64,000 nucleotides of DNA, taken from NCBI RefSeq assembly GCF_003004785.1, contig NZ_PVZS01000018.1:31171-95170 (forward strand), in the 5' to 3' direction. The DNA is from Alsobacter soli (lineage in GTDB: Bacteria > Pseudomonadota > Alphaproteobacteria > Rhizobiales > Beijerinckiaceae). Of the stretch, positions 1 through 8,172 are shown one piece after another (the first letter of the stretch is position 1; each line of letters begins with the position of its first letter). The position numbers and the translations under genes are program-made. The notes below the pieces were generated by a model. It was not told the origin of the DNA. It ran no database searches and worked only from the letters and a program-made list of their open reading frames with translations.

Positions 1-517
1 GCGGAATGCCGTAACGCTCCTCGAGGGTCTTGCCCATCTGCTCGGGATCGAACAAACCAAGGGGGCTCTCGAAGATCGGGCTCAGCTCGTCGCCCGCCTT
101 CAGGACGTAGATGGGATGGACCTCCATCAGCGCCTTCAGGCGTTCGGCGAGGGATGACTTGCCGCCGCCCACAGGGCCGAGCAGGTAGAGGATCTGCTTG
201 CGCTCCTCCAGGCCCTGCGCGGCATGCCGGAAATAGGCGACGATCCGCTCGATCGTCTCCTCCATCCCGTAGAACTCGGCGAATGCGGGATAAACCCGGA
301 TCGTCCGGTTCATGAAGATGCGGCCAAGGCGCGCGTCCCGGGAGGTGTCGAGCATCTCGGGCTCGCCGATCGCGGCGAGGATTCTCTCCGCCGCGCTGGC
401 GTACATCATCGGATCGTCGCGGCACCCTTCCAGATAGTCCTGCAAGGACATCTCGGCTTCGCGACGGGATTCGTACGACCGTGCATAGGTCGTGAAGAGG
501 TCAGTGTTCGGATACAT
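1..517 (-). CDS. prkA: PrkA family serine protein kinase, N-terminal part (cut by window edge)
   Basis: The reverse strand reads as the first 172 codons of PrkA, an AAA+-like serine protein kinase linked to stress and carbon-starvation physiology in bacteria. It starts at the ATG at 515-517 (MYPNTDLFTTYARSYE). The segment MSLQDYLEGCRDDPMMYAS, typical of rhizobial PrkA, lies near residues 23-41. A Walker A loop (GPVGGGKS) is at about residues 114-121. The gene continues past position 1, so the kinase domain is not visible. In other genomes prkA usually leads an operon with a DUF444 protein and SpoVR; those genes would lie outside the window. Upstream of the start I see only a weak purine-rich stretch as ribosome binding site. 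Family assignment is firm; the partner genes are an inference. Confidence 0.93.
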   Translation of the reverse strand, partial: MYPNTDLFTTYARSYESRREAEMSLQDYLEGCRDDPMMYASAAERILAAIGEPEMLDTSRDARLGRIFMNRTIRVYPAFAEFYGMEETIERIVAYFRHAAQGLEERKQILYLLGPVGGGKSSLAERLKALMEVHPIYVLKAGDELSPIFESPLGLFDPEQMGKTLEERYGIP

Positions 518-934
518 CGGCACCCGCTGGCTTTAAGCGCCACAACGCAGCGATAACCAATGGAGCGGACAAGGGTTGCGTCGACTCCACCGGCTGGGCT
601 CGCCAACCCCCGCCCCAGATCAAGCTGGGCGCCGATTGCGGCTGCCACGTGGCGCGCGGGCGGAGGCGGCTTGCCGCATCCCGCTTTCCGAAGGGTAGTA
701 TGCGTGTCCGCATCGAATCACCCCCGACGAGACCCATGGTACCATGGTCCCGACCCCGCTTTGCATGATCTGGGCCAATACACAGGCGCTCGAAGGGCGG
801 CGTGACGTCCGCGCCACAGCCCCCTTCGGAAGTAGCCGGAGCCGAGTTCTTCTCCATCCAATTGAGGGTCGAGGCGCCGGGACTTCGAAGCGCGGCGCAG
901 GTTTCTCCCTTTTTTGACCCTGAAAGGAGCCATC
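518..934. other. Intergenic region between prkA and the SMR remnant, no gene seen
   Basis: About 417 bases without a supportable gene. Short open frames on both strands lack family resemblance and ribosome binding sites. The only structure I can point to is a perfect 14-base palindrome, CCATGGTACCATGG, at 734-747. Promoters for the leftward prkA and the rightward SMR remnant must lie here, but I cannot place them. Confidence 0.5.
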
Positions 935-1207
935 TTGGCCTGGCTCGTCTTGCTGCTTGCCGGCCTCTTCGAGGTGGCCTGGGCGGTGCTGCTGAAATAT
1001 ACCGACGGCTTCACGAAGCTGTGGCCTTCGGTCGCGTGCCTCGCCGCCATGGCGGTGAGCCTGGGGCTGCTCGGCATCGCCCTGCGCGACCTCCCCTTGG
1101 GCACAGCCTACGCCGTGTGGACGGGGGTGGGCGCGGTGGGCACCGCGATGCTCGGGCTCGTGCTGTTCCAGGAGCCCGCGACCGCCGCGCGCCTGGCGTG
1201 CACATGA
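935..1207 (+). pseudogene. SMR family small multidrug/guanidinium exporter (SugE/Gdx-like), 3'-truncated
   Basis: The protein matches the SugE/Gdx branch of small multidrug resistance transporters: an N-terminal [17 protein letters not shown] block containing the essential membrane Glu, then [23 protein letters not shown] start at 935 is preferred because AAAGGAG lies just upstream (GGAG at 926-929, 5-base spacing), and family members begin at this point. The family is about 105 residues; this one ends at 90 residues, just after ATAARLAC, so most of the fourth membrane helix is missing. The stop TGA is supplied by DNA that belongs to dctA, whose open frame begins 1-4 bases earlier in another phase. 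The product is probably non-functional because helix 4 forms the dimer interface in this family. I read this as a deletion junction rather than a naturally short gene. Confidence 0.8.
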
Positions 1208-1683
1208 TCCAGAAGATGCAGCGGCTGGGCGCCTCGCCGTCGGTGGTCGGGCTGGTGATCCCGACCGGGTACAGCTTCAACCTGGACGGCACCAACATCT
1301 ACATGACCCTGGCCACGCTGTTCCTGGCGCAGGCGACCAACACGCACCTGACGTTCGGGCAGGAGATGACCATCCTGCTCATCGCCATGCTGACGTCCAA
1401 GGGCGCGTCGGGAGTGACCGGCGCCGGCTTCGTCACCTTGGCGGCCACCCTGCAGATCATCCCGGACATTCCGATCGCATCGCTGGCGATCCTGGTCGGC
1501 ATCGACAAGTTCATGAGCGAGTGCCGGGCGCTCACCAACCTCGTCGGAAACGGCGTCGCGACCGTGGTGGTCAGCCGGTGGGAGGGCGAACTCGACCCCG
1601 GCAAGCTGCGGCAGGTGATGGCCCATCCGATGGAGATCGGCGAAGCGATGGAGCGGGAGCCCGTCGCCCCCGCGGCCCGCTAG
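1204..1683 (+). pseudogene. dctA: C4-dicarboxylate transporter DctA, 3' remnant
   Basis: About 159 residues match only the C-terminal third of DctA, the proton/sodium-coupled symporter for succinate, fumarate and malate. Diagnostic blocks are [22 protein letters not shown] and [19 protein letters not shown], followed by [16 protein letters not shown]. Full-length DctA is about 430-450 residues, so roughly the first 280 residues are absent. The frame is open upstream of 1204, but that upstream part is the wrong-frame translation of the SMR gene and has no DctA similarity. The fragment starts within an MIQKM segment just at the SMR junction. No ribosome binding site serves it. It is best regarded as a remnant left by a deletion that removed the end of the SMR gene and the start of dctA. 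Confidence 0.82.
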
Positions 1684-2609
1684 GGCGCGAACACCGTCAG
1701 GGCCTTCGGCAGCACCTTGAAATGGGCGGGGGTATGCGCGCAGATCTCGCCATCGCAGTTCACAGGTCGCGGCTTGCGCGTCGAAATATCGAACTCGAGA
1801 CCCCGCACGGTGCGCACCTCCTCCCAGGCCCCGTGCGAGCCCGTACGGAAGGCGCGGATCATCAGGGCGAACTTCCATACGCCGCTGAGCTCGAGGCTGT
1901 AGAGGTCGAGGTGCTCGTCGTCGATGGCGGCCTGCTCGGACACAGCCATGCCCCCGCCGTAGTAGCGGCCGTTGCCCACCGCGATCTGGAAGGTCTTCAC
2001 CCGGATGGGCTCTCCCTTGTCGACGATCGTGGCGGTGAACGGCCGGGCGTTGGCAAGCACTTTCATGGCCGCGAGCGCATAGCCGAAGCGTCCCCAGCGG
2101 CGCTTGATGTCCGGGGTGAGAGTGCGGGCGAGCTCGGTCGAGATGCCCAGGCTGGCGACGTTGAAGAAGGGCCTGCCGTTCACCAGGCCCACATCGATGC
2201 GCCGCATCTTGCCGGCGACGATCACATCCACGGCGGCGTCGAGGTCCTCGGGCAGCCCGAGGGTGCGCGCGAGGTCGTTGCCGGTGCCGAGGGGGACGAT
2301 CCCAAAAGGCAAGCCTGTCTCGAGCAGTCCGGGACCGGCCGCGTTCACGCTGCCGTCGCCGCCGCAGATGATCACGCGGTCGACCTCCGCGGCGCGGCGC
2401 ACGATGTCGGAGGACACTTCCTCCGGGCTGGAGAACGTCTCGACAGAGTGCGCCAGGCCGGCGCCCGACAGGCGCTTGGCGACGGCTTCGGCCGAGCCCG
2501 CGCCGCGACGGCTGTTCGGGTTCACCAGCACGAGGGCGCGCGGCGCCTTTTCGGCGGAGACCACCCTCGGACTTCGAGGCTCCTCGACATCACTTGGCAT
2601 GTGCAGCAT
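1680..2609 (-). CDS. Diacylglycerol/sphingosine kinase-like lipid kinase (YegS/DgkB type)
   Basis: A 309-residue protein of the DAGK catalytic family, which phosphorylates lipid hydroxyl groups using ATP. The nucleotide-binding signature ICGGDGSVN is near residue 75-85 and is followed by [13 protein letters not shown], both hallmark blocks. The C-terminal half has the YegS/LCB5-type beta sandwich, with [15 protein letters not shown] chose the ATG at 2607-2609 because GAAGGGA lies directly upstream; an ATG three codons later and one at 2669 are alternatives. The gene ends over the last 4 bases of the dctA remnant and is divergent from the Nudix gene, so the two probably share the 58-base region between them. 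The lipid substrate cannot be told from the sequence. Confidence 0.88.
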   Translation of the reverse strand: MLHMPSDVEEPRSPRVVSAEKAPRALVLVNPNSRRGAGSAEAVAKRLSGAGLAHSVETFSSPEEVSSDIVRRAAEVDRVIICGGDGSVNAAGPGLLETGLPFGIVPLGTGNDLARTLGLPEDLDAAVDVIVAGKMRRIDVGLVNGRPFFNVASLGISTELARTLTPDIKRRWGRFGYALAAMKVLANARPFTATIVDKGEPIRVKTFQIAVGNGRYYGGGMAVSEQAAIDDEHLDLYSLELSGVWKFALMIRAFRTGSHGAWEEVRTVRGLEFDISTRKPRPVNCDGEICAHTPAHFKVLPKALTVFAP

Positions 2610-2667
2610 CGTTCCCTTCGACTCGTCCGATATGGGGGCACAAACGCTCCGGTCCCAGGGTCGTTGC

Positions 2668-3159
2668 ATGGATCAATCGCAGAGCGCGGCCGCTGCGGGC
2701 GGAGCGGCTGAAACGGACAAGGAGCGACGCTTGGATCCGAGCGCGCTGGCCCAGTATGCGGCGCTGCCCTACCGGGAGCGGGATGGCCGGCTGGAGGTCC
2801 TGCTGGCGACCTCGCGCGAGACGGGGCGGTGGGTCATTCCCAAGGGCTGGCCCATGAAGGGCAAGAAGCCTCACGAGGCCGCCGCACAGGAGGCGCTGGA
2901 GGAGGCGGGCGTCAAAGGCAAGGCTGCCAAGAAGCCCCTTGGGAGCTACCAGTACTGGAAGCGCCTCAAAGAGCACTTCGTGCTCGTCACGGTCCAGGTC
3001 TATCCTCTCCAAGTGGCCAAGCAGGTGAAGCGCTTCCGTGAAGCGGGGGTGCGGCGGCTGGAGTGGGTGTCCCCGGGCGAGGCGGCGCTGCGCGTCGACG
3101 AGGCCGGGCTGGCCGCCCTGCTGACCCGACTCGACGAGGCGACGCATCCGTTCGCGTAA
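2668..3159 (+). CDS. Nudix hydrolase (DIPP-like)
   Basis: A 163-residue single-domain Nudix protein. The block WVIPKGWPMKGKKPHEAAAQ, followed by EALEEAGV, is the Nudix box of the diphosphoinositol-polyphosphate-phosphohydrolase-like bacterial subgroup. The first Arg of the classic REUXEE core is replaced by Gln, which is common in this subgroup. The N-terminal 25 residues are an Ala/Glu-rich tail before the fold starts at ALPYRERDGRLEVLLATS. The start ATG is at 2668. The exact nucleotide substrate is unknown. The gene is divergent from the lipid kinase. Confidence 0.88.
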   Translation: MDQSQSAAAAGGAAETDKERRLDPSALAQYAALPYRERDGRLEVLLATSRETGRWVIPKGWPMKGKKPHEAAAQEALEEAGVKGKAAKKPLGSYQYWKRLKEHFVLVTVQVYPLQVAKQVKRFREAGVRRLEWVSPGEAALRVDEAGLAALLTRLDEATHPFA

Positions 3160-3239
3160 GCGTCTTCTACTTTCGTCTAATCCGACAGAAAATAAGGGCC
3201 AAACGCCCAAAAATGCTCGAGCTTTTGTGAGGGAGGCAG

Positions 3240-3267
3240 TTGCAAGCGCCTATTCGCGCACTATCCT
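3240..3267 (+). promoter_or_regulatory. Candidate sigma-70 type promoter for the liv operon
   Basis: A -35-like TTGCAA at 3240-3245 and a -10-like TATCCT at 3262-3267 are separated by 16 bases, about 100 bases before the livK start. The match is moderate and no transcription start is known. The rest of 3160-3368 shows no gene. Confidence 0.4.
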
Positions 3268-3368
3268 CCGCTCAGCCGCTCCGCTCAGGGCGGATACCAG
3301 ACAAGCAAAAAGATCGCGGCTCGGCCGCGGCTTCGGCGCAACCCCGGCGCCGCCAAGGAGGAAGTGAC

Positions 3369-4601
3369 TTGAAACGCACCGCAACGACGGCGGCTTCCGC
3401 CGTGAAATCCCTCGCCTTCTCCGTCGCGTTCGGCGCGCTTGCGCTGGCCGGGGCCGTGTCCGCCCAGGCGGCCGACGGCGTCAAGATCGGCATCCTGAAC
3501 GACCAGTCAGGCGTCTACGCCGACTACGGCGGCAAGTGGTCGGTCGAGGCCGCCAAGATGGCGATCGAGGACTTCGGCGGCTCCGTCCTGGGACAGAAGG
3601 TCGAGCTCGTCTCCGCCGACCACCAGAACAAGCCCGACATCGGCTCCAACATCGCCCGCCAGTGGTATGACGTCGACGGCGTGGACATGATCACGGAGCT
3701 CACCACCTCGTCCGTGGCGCTTGCCGTGCAGGAGCTTTCGAAGGAGAAGAAGAAGATCGACATCGTGGTGGGCGCGGCGACCTCGCGCATCACCGGCGAC
3801 GCCTGCCAGCCCTACGGCTTCCACTGGGCCTTCGACACCCGCGCGCTCGCGGTGGGCACGGGCGGCGCCCTGGCCAAGTCCGGCGGCGACACGTGGTTCT
3901 TCCTCACGGCCGACTACGCTTTCGGCTACCAGCTGGAGGAAGACACCACCAAGCTGGTGAAGCAGGAAGGCGGTAAGGTGCTTGGCTCCGTGCGCCATCC
4001 GCTGAACACGACCGACTTCTCGTCCTTCCTCCTGCAGGCGCAGGCCTCAGGCGCCAAGGTCGTGGGCCTCGCCAACGCCGGCCTCGACACCACCAACTCG
4101 GTGAAGCAGGCGGCCGAGTTCGGCATCACCGCCGGCGGGCAGAAGCTCGCGGGCCTGCTGATGACGCTGGCCGAAGTGCACGGCCTGGGGCTGAAGGCGG
4201 CGCAGGGCCTGGTGCTCACCGAAGGCTACTACTGGGACAACGACGACAAGTCGCGCGAGTTCGGCGAGCGCTTCTTCAAGCGGACCGGCCGCATGCCCAG
4301 CATGATCCACGCGGGCACCTACTCGGCCGTGCTGTCGTACCTGAAGGCCGTGAAGGCGGCCAACAGCAAGGACACCGAGAAGGTCGCCGCCAAGCTCAAG
4401 GAGTTGCCCGTCGACGACGCCTTCGCCCAGAACGGCAAGGTGCTCGCCAACGGCCGCATGGTCCACGACATGTATCTCTTCGAGGTCAAGAAGCCCGAGG
4501 AGAGCAAGAAGCCCTGGGACTACTACAAGAAGCTCGCCACCATCCCGGGCGACAAGGCCTTCTTCACGGCGGCCGAGAGCGGCTGCCCGCTGACGAAGTA
4601 A
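3369..4601 (+). CDS. livK: ABC transporter periplasmic amino acid-binding protein (LivK type)
   Basis: A 410-residue type I periplasmic binding protein. I use TTG at 3369-3371 as start: AAGGAGG lies 7 bases upstream and the encoded KRTATTAASAVKSLAF... AVSAQAAD is a Sec signal peptide with cleavage near residue 35. The mature protein begins DGVKIGILNDQSGVYADYGG, the standard LivK-type opening, and ends with a Cys-containing tail. It would bind the ligand in the periplasm and deliver it to the LivHM channel encoded downstream. The family binds branched-chain amino acids but also aromatic acids, urea and amides; the ligand here cannot be assigned from sequence. It is the first gene of a five-gene operon and is separated from livG by two strong hairpins. 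Confidence 0.9.
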   Translation: MKRTATTAASAVKSLAFSVAFGALALAGAVSAQAADGVKIGILNDQSGVYADYGGKWSVEAAKMAIEDFGGSVLGQKVELVSADHQNKPDIGSNIARQWYDVDGVDMITELTTSSVALAVQELSKEKKKIDIVVGAATSRITGDACQPYGFHWAFDTRALAVGTGGALAKSGGDTWFFLTADYAFGYQLEEDTTKLVKQEGGKVLGSVRHPLNTTDFSSFLLQAQASGAKVVGLANAGLDTTNSVKQAAEFGITAGGQKLAGLLMTLAEVHGLGLKAAQGLVLTEGYYWDNDDKSREFGERFFKRTGRMPSMIHAGTYSAVLSYLKAVKAANSKDTEKVAAKLKELPVDDAFAQNGKVLANGRMVHDMYLFEVKKPEESKKPWDYYKKLATIPGDKAFFTAAESGCPLTK

Positions 4602-4629
4602 GCCACGAGGCGAGCTCGCGGCGCGCCCC

Positions 4630-4678
4630 CTCCCCGCCATGGGGAGCGGGGCGGGGCGAGGGGCGCAGCCCCGCCCCG
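4630..4678 (+). promoter_or_regulatory. Two consecutive GC hairpins between livK and livG
   Basis: Hairpin 1 pairs CTCCCC (4630-4635) with GGGGAG (4641-4646) across a 5-base loop. Hairpin 2 pairs CGGGGCGGGGC (4647-4657) with GCCCCGCCCCG (4668-4678), a perfect 11-base stem with a 10-base loop. No U-run follows, so this is not a standard intrinsic terminator. In other binding-protein operons such structures stabilise the upstream message and lower downstream expression; that role is inferred here. Confidence 0.6.
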
Positions 4679-4757
4679 TCGGCAGGCGCGCCGCCTCCCC
4701 CTGCCGCCGTCCCGCCCTGCGGGAGACGGAACTGCAGCCACAACGGGGCCTGCCTGC

Positions 4758-5516
4758 ATGCCAGCGCCAGACATCATCCTCCAGGCCCAGGGGCTCACGA
4801 AGGAGTTCCTCGGCTTCATCGCCGTCAAGAACGTGAACCTCGCGGTGAAGCGCGGGTCCATCCACGCGCTGATCGGCCCGAACGGGGCCGGCAAGACGAC
4901 GGTCTTTAACCTGCTGACGAAGTTCCTGACGCCCTCCAGCGGGACCATCCGCTTCGACGGCGTGGATGTCACCAACGAGCAGCCCGCCGTTGTGGCGCGC
5001 CGCGGTCTGGTGCGCTCCTTCCAGATCTCCGCGACGTTTCCGCACCTCACCGTGCTGGAGAACATCCGCGTCGCCCTGCAGCGCCGCGCGGGGCTGGCGA
5101 CCCAGTTCTGGCGGTCCGACAAAATCCTGAGGCAGCTCGACGAGCGCGCGCGGGAGCTGATCTCCGACTTCAACCTCGACGCCTATACGGACACGCCGGC
5201 GGTGGATCTCAGCTATGGCCGCAAGCGCGCCCTGGAGATCGCCACCACGCTGGCGCTGGAGCCCACCATGCTGCTGCTGGACGAGCCCATGGCGGGCATG
5301 GGGCACGAGGACATCGATCGCGTGGTCGGCCTGATCCGCAAGGCGGCCGTGGGCCGGACCATCCTGATGGTGGAGCACAACCTCTCGGTGGTCTCCAACC
5401 TCTGCGACACGATCACGGTGCTGCAGCGCGGAGAGATCATCGCCGAAGGCGATTACGCGACGGTGTCGCAGGACCCGCGGGTCCGCGAGGCCTATATGGG
5501 CCTGGAGGAGGCCTGA
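4758..5516 (+). CDS. livG: Branched-chain amino acid type ABC transporter, ATP-binding protein LivG
   Basis: A 252-residue ABC ATPase of the LivG branch. Walker A is GPNGAGKTT (about residue 36-44), the signature is LSYGRKRALEIA, Walker B is LLLDEPMAGMG, and the switch His is in MVEHNLSVV. A signature beginning LSYG rather than LSGG is normal for LivG. The start ATG at 4758 follows a GC-rich leader. With LivF it forms the cytoplasmic motor of the LivHM importer. The next gene starts two bases after its stop, which indicates translational coupling. Confidence 0.94.
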   Translation: MPAPDIILQAQGLTKEFLGFIAVKNVNLAVKRGSIHALIGPNGAGKTTVFNLLTKFLTPSSGTIRFDGVDVTNEQPAVVARRGLVRSFQISATFPHLTVLENIRVALQRRAGLATQFWRSDKILRQLDERARELISDFNLDAYTDTPAVDLSYGRKRALEIATTLALEPTMLLLDEPMAGMGHEDIDRVVGLIRKAAVGRTILMVEHNLSVVSNLCDTITVLQRGEIIAEGDYATVSQDPRVREAYMGLEEA

Positions 5517-5517
5517 G

Positions 5518-6228
5518 ATGCTGGCTCAAGCCCCTATTCTGGAAATCAAAGACCTGGAAGCCTGGTACGGCGAAAGCCACGTCCTGCACGGCGTGTCCCT
5601 CGACGTGCGCGAGGGCGAGACTGTCACGATCCTGGGCCGAAACGGCGCGGGAAAGACCACCACGCTGCGCTCCATCGTCGGCATCGTGCGCAAGCGCAAG
5701 GGCGCCATCACGCTGCGCGGGCAGGACCTGCTGGCCCTGCCGCAGCACAAGGTGGCGCGGGCCGGCCTCGGCTACGTGCCGGAGGAGCGCGGCATCTTCG
5801 CCAGCCTGTCGGTGGACGAGAACCTCACCCTGCCTCCGAAGATCGCCGAGGGCGGCATGTCCATCGAAGAGATCTACCGCATCTTCCCGAACCTGGAGGA
5901 GCGGCGCAGCAGCCCCGGAACCAAGCTCTCCGGCGGGGAGCAGCAGATGCTGGCGATCGCCCGCATCCTGCGCACCGGCTGCAAGGTGCTGCTGCTGGAC
6001 GAGCCCACCGAGGGCCTCGCGCCCGTGATCGTGCAGCGCATCGGCGAACTCATCCGCACCCTCAAGACCCAGGGCTACACCATCGTGCTCGTGGAGCAGA
6101 ACTTCCGGTTCGCGGCCAAGCTGGCGGACCGCTTCTTCGTGATGGAGGACGGCAAGGTGGTGGACAAGTTCGCCACGGCCGAGCTCGACGCCCGCATGGG
6201 CTCGCTGCACGAATATCTGGGGGTGTGA
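5518..6228 (+). CDS. livF: Branched-chain amino acid type ABC transporter, ATP-binding protein LivF
   Basis: A 236-residue ABC ATPase with Walker A GRNGAGKTT, the LivF-specific YVPEERGIF block, signature LSGGEQQMLAIAR, Walker B LLLDEPTEGLAP and switch His replaced by Gln in LVEQNFRFA, as usual for LivF. It pairs with LivG to energise transport. The start ATG overlaps the end of livG by spacing of one base (TGAGATG), and livH follows after 4 bases. Confidence 0.94.
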   Translation: MLAQAPILEIKDLEAWYGESHVLHGVSLDVREGETVTILGRNGAGKTTTLRSIVGIVRKRKGAITLRGQDLLALPQHKVARAGLGYVPEERGIFASLSVDENLTLPPKIAEGGMSIEEIYRIFPNLEERRSSPGTKLSGGEQQMLAIARILRTGCKVLLLDEPTEGLAPVIVQRIGELIRTLKTQGYTIVLVEQNFRFAAKLADRFFVMEDGKVVDKFATAELDARMGSLHEYLGV

Positions 6229-6232
6229 GGCG

Positions 6233-7120
6233 ATGACGACCATCTTCGGCGTCCCGACGGCCGCCCTCTACGGGCAGCTGCTGATCGGGCTCATCAACGG
6301 CTCCTTCTACGCCCTGCTGTCGCTCGGCCTCGCCGTGATCTTCGGCATGCTGCACGTCATCAACTTCGCCCATGGCGCGCTCTACATGCTGGGCGCGTTC
6401 ACGGCTTGGCTGGCCCTGACGAAGCTCGGCATCAACTACTGGGCGGCGCTCGTGCTCGCCCCGATCGCGGTGGCGCTGCTCGGCGTGGTGATCGAGCGGA
6501 CGACCCTCAAGCGGCTCGCGGGCCTCGACCCGCTCTATGGCCTGCTGCTCACCTTCGGCCTGTCCCTGGTGATCGAGGGTATGTTCCGGCACTGGTACGG
6601 CTCGTCCGGCCAGCCCTACTCCCCTCCCCCGCAGCTCCAGGGCGGCGTGAATCTCGGATTCATGTTCCTGCCCATCTACCGCGGCTGGGTGGTGGTCGCC
6701 TCCGTCGTGGTCTGCTTCGCCACCTGGTTCATCATCGAGCGCACGAGGCTCGGCGCCTACCTGCGGGCGGCGACCGAGAACCCCGCCCTGGTTCAGGCGT
6801 TCGGCATCAACGTGCCCCTGCTGGTCACACTCACCTATGCGGGCGGCGTGGCTTTGGCCGGGTTCGCGGGCGTGCTGGCGGCGCCGATCTACCAGGTGAG
6901 CCCGCTGATGGGGTCCAACCTCATCATCGTGGTGTTCGCCGTGGTGGTGGTGGGCGGCATGGGCTCGATCATGGGCGCCATCGTCACCGGCTACATGCTC
7001 GGCGTGCTCGAGGGGCTCACCAAAGTGTATTATCCGCAGGCGTCTGCCATCGTGATCTTCGTGGTGATGGCGATCGTCCTCCTGGTGCGGCCCGCGGGCC
7101 TGTTCGGTCGGGGAGAATGA
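6233..7120 (+). CDS. livH: Branched-chain amino acid type ABC transporter permease LivH
   Basis: A 295-residue inner-membrane permease with about eight hydrophobic segments. It opens with LINGSFYALLSLGLAVIFGM and carries INFAHGALYMLGAF, both typical of LivH. The cytoplasmic coupling-helix region is RAATENPALVQAFGINVPLL. It forms the heterodimeric channel with LivM, which begins one base after the livH stop. Confidence 0.94.
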   Translation: MTTIFGVPTAALYGQLLIGLINGSFYALLSLGLAVIFGMLHVINFAHGALYMLGAFTAWLALTKLGINYWAALVLAPIAVALLGVVIERTTLKRLAGLDPLYGLLLTFGLSLVIEGMFRHWYGSSGQPYSPPPQLQGGVNLGFMFLPIYRGWVVVASVVVCFATWFIIERTRLGAYLRAATENPALVQAFGINVPLLVTLTYAGGVALAGFAGVLAAPIYQVSPLMGSNLIIVVFAVVVVGGMGSIMGAIVTGYMLGVLEGLTKVYYPQASAIVIFVVMAIVLLVRPAGLFGRGE

Positions 7121-7121
7121 G

Positions 7122-8093
7122 ATGACTGCGACGACCGTTTCCGCCGGTCCGGCCGGCGTCCGCACCAATTCCGAGACCTGGGGCCGCTTTTCGGCGGCCG
7201 GGCTGGTGGTGCTGCTGCTGGTCGCCCCGCTGGGGATCTATCCCGTCTTCCTGATGAAGCTGATGTGCTTCGCCCTGTTCGCGGCGGCCTTCAACCTGCT
7301 CATCGGCTATGTGGGGCTGCTTTCCTTCGGGCACGCGGCCTTCTTCGGAACCGGCGCCTACGTCTCGGCGCACGCGGCCAAGGTCTGGCACCTCGATCCG
7401 CTTCTCTGCGTGGTCCTCGGGGCGGTCGCGGGCGGCTTCCTGGGCGTACTGGTCGGCTATCTGGCGATCAAGCGGAAGGGCATCTACTTCTCCATGATCA
7501 CCCTGGCGCTGTCCCAGATGGTGTTCTTCATCGCCCTGCAGGCGCCCTTCACGGGCGGCGAGGACGGCATCCAGGGCGTGCCGCGCGGCATGCTGTTCGG
7601 CGTCCTCGACCTGAACAAGCCGATGGCGATGTACGGCTTCGTGCTCGTGCTCTTCCTGTTCGGCATGTTCGCCCTGTGGCGGATCGTGAACTCGCCGTTC
7701 GGCCAGATCCTGAAGGCCATCCGCGAGCATGAGCCTCGGGCCATCTCGCTGGGCTACGACGTGCAGCGCTACAAGCTCATCGCCTTCACGATCTCGGCGG
7801 CGTTGGCGGGCATGGCCGGCGGCGCGAAGTCGCTCGTCTTCCAGCTGGCGTCCCTCACCGACATCACCTGGCAGATGTCGGGCGAGGTGGTCCTCATCAC
7901 GCTGCTCGGCGGCATCGGGACCATGCTGGGGCCCGTGGTCGGCGCGCTGATCGTCGTGACGCTGGAGAATTATCTGGCCGCCATGGACTTCCCGGTCACC
8001 GTCCTGATCGGCGCCATTTTCGTCGCCTGCGTGCTGCTGTTCCGCCGGGGCGTGGTGGGCGAGATCGAGCACGCGCTGCGCAAGCGCGCATGA
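7122..8093 (+). CDS. livM: Branched-chain amino acid type ABC transporter permease LivM
   Basis: A 323-residue permease with an N-terminal extension of about 20 residues and eight to nine membrane segments. LivM signatures are LIGYVGLLSFGHAAFFGTGAY and the coupling-loop region AIREHEPRAISLGYDVQRYK. It ends the operon, 23 bases before a strong terminator. The complete K-G-F-H-M set indicates a working high-affinity importer. Confidence 0.94.
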   Translation: MTATTVSAGPAGVRTNSETWGRFSAAGLVVLLLVAPLGIYPVFLMKLMCFALFAAAFNLLIGYVGLLSFGHAAFFGTGAYVSAHAAKVWHLDPLLCVVLGAVAGGFLGVLVGYLAIKRKGIYFSMITLALSQMVFFIALQAPFTGGEDGIQGVPRGMLFGVLDLNKPMAMYGFVLVLFLFGMFALWRIVNSPFGQILKAIREHEPRAISLGYDVQRYKLIAFTISAALAGMAGGAKSLVFQLASLTDITWQMSGEVVLITLLGGIGTMLGPVVGALIVVTLENYLAAMDFPVTVLIGAIFVACVLLFRRGVVGEIEHALRKRA

Positions 8094-8115
8094 CGGGCGC
8101 GTCGAGCGCGCAACG

Positions 8116-8152
8116 AAAAAGCCCCGCGCCGATGGCGCGGGGCTTCCTTTTT
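8116..8152. terminator. Bidirectional intrinsic terminator between livM and mcp
   Basis: An 11-base perfect stem, AGCCCCGCGCC (8120-8130) with GGCGCGGGGCT (8134-8144), closes on a 3-base GAT loop. It is preceded by AAAAA and followed by CCTTTTT. The A-run gives the U-tract for the leftward mcp transcript and the T-run serves the rightward liv operon, so it fits two converging genes. Confidence 0.9.
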
Positions 8153-8172
8153 GCTGTGCCCGGATCGCGGGC

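Noticed and set aside
820..934. A guanidine riboswitch before the SMR gene
   Set aside because: SugE/Gdx genes often have ykkC-type riboswitches, but I could not find the conserved loops or the ACGR hairpin pair in this leader.
802..1203. N-terminal 134 codons of the 293-codon frame that contains the dctA remnant
   Set aside because: This part is an out-of-frame reading of the SMR gene and has no DctA similarity, so it is not counted as coding.
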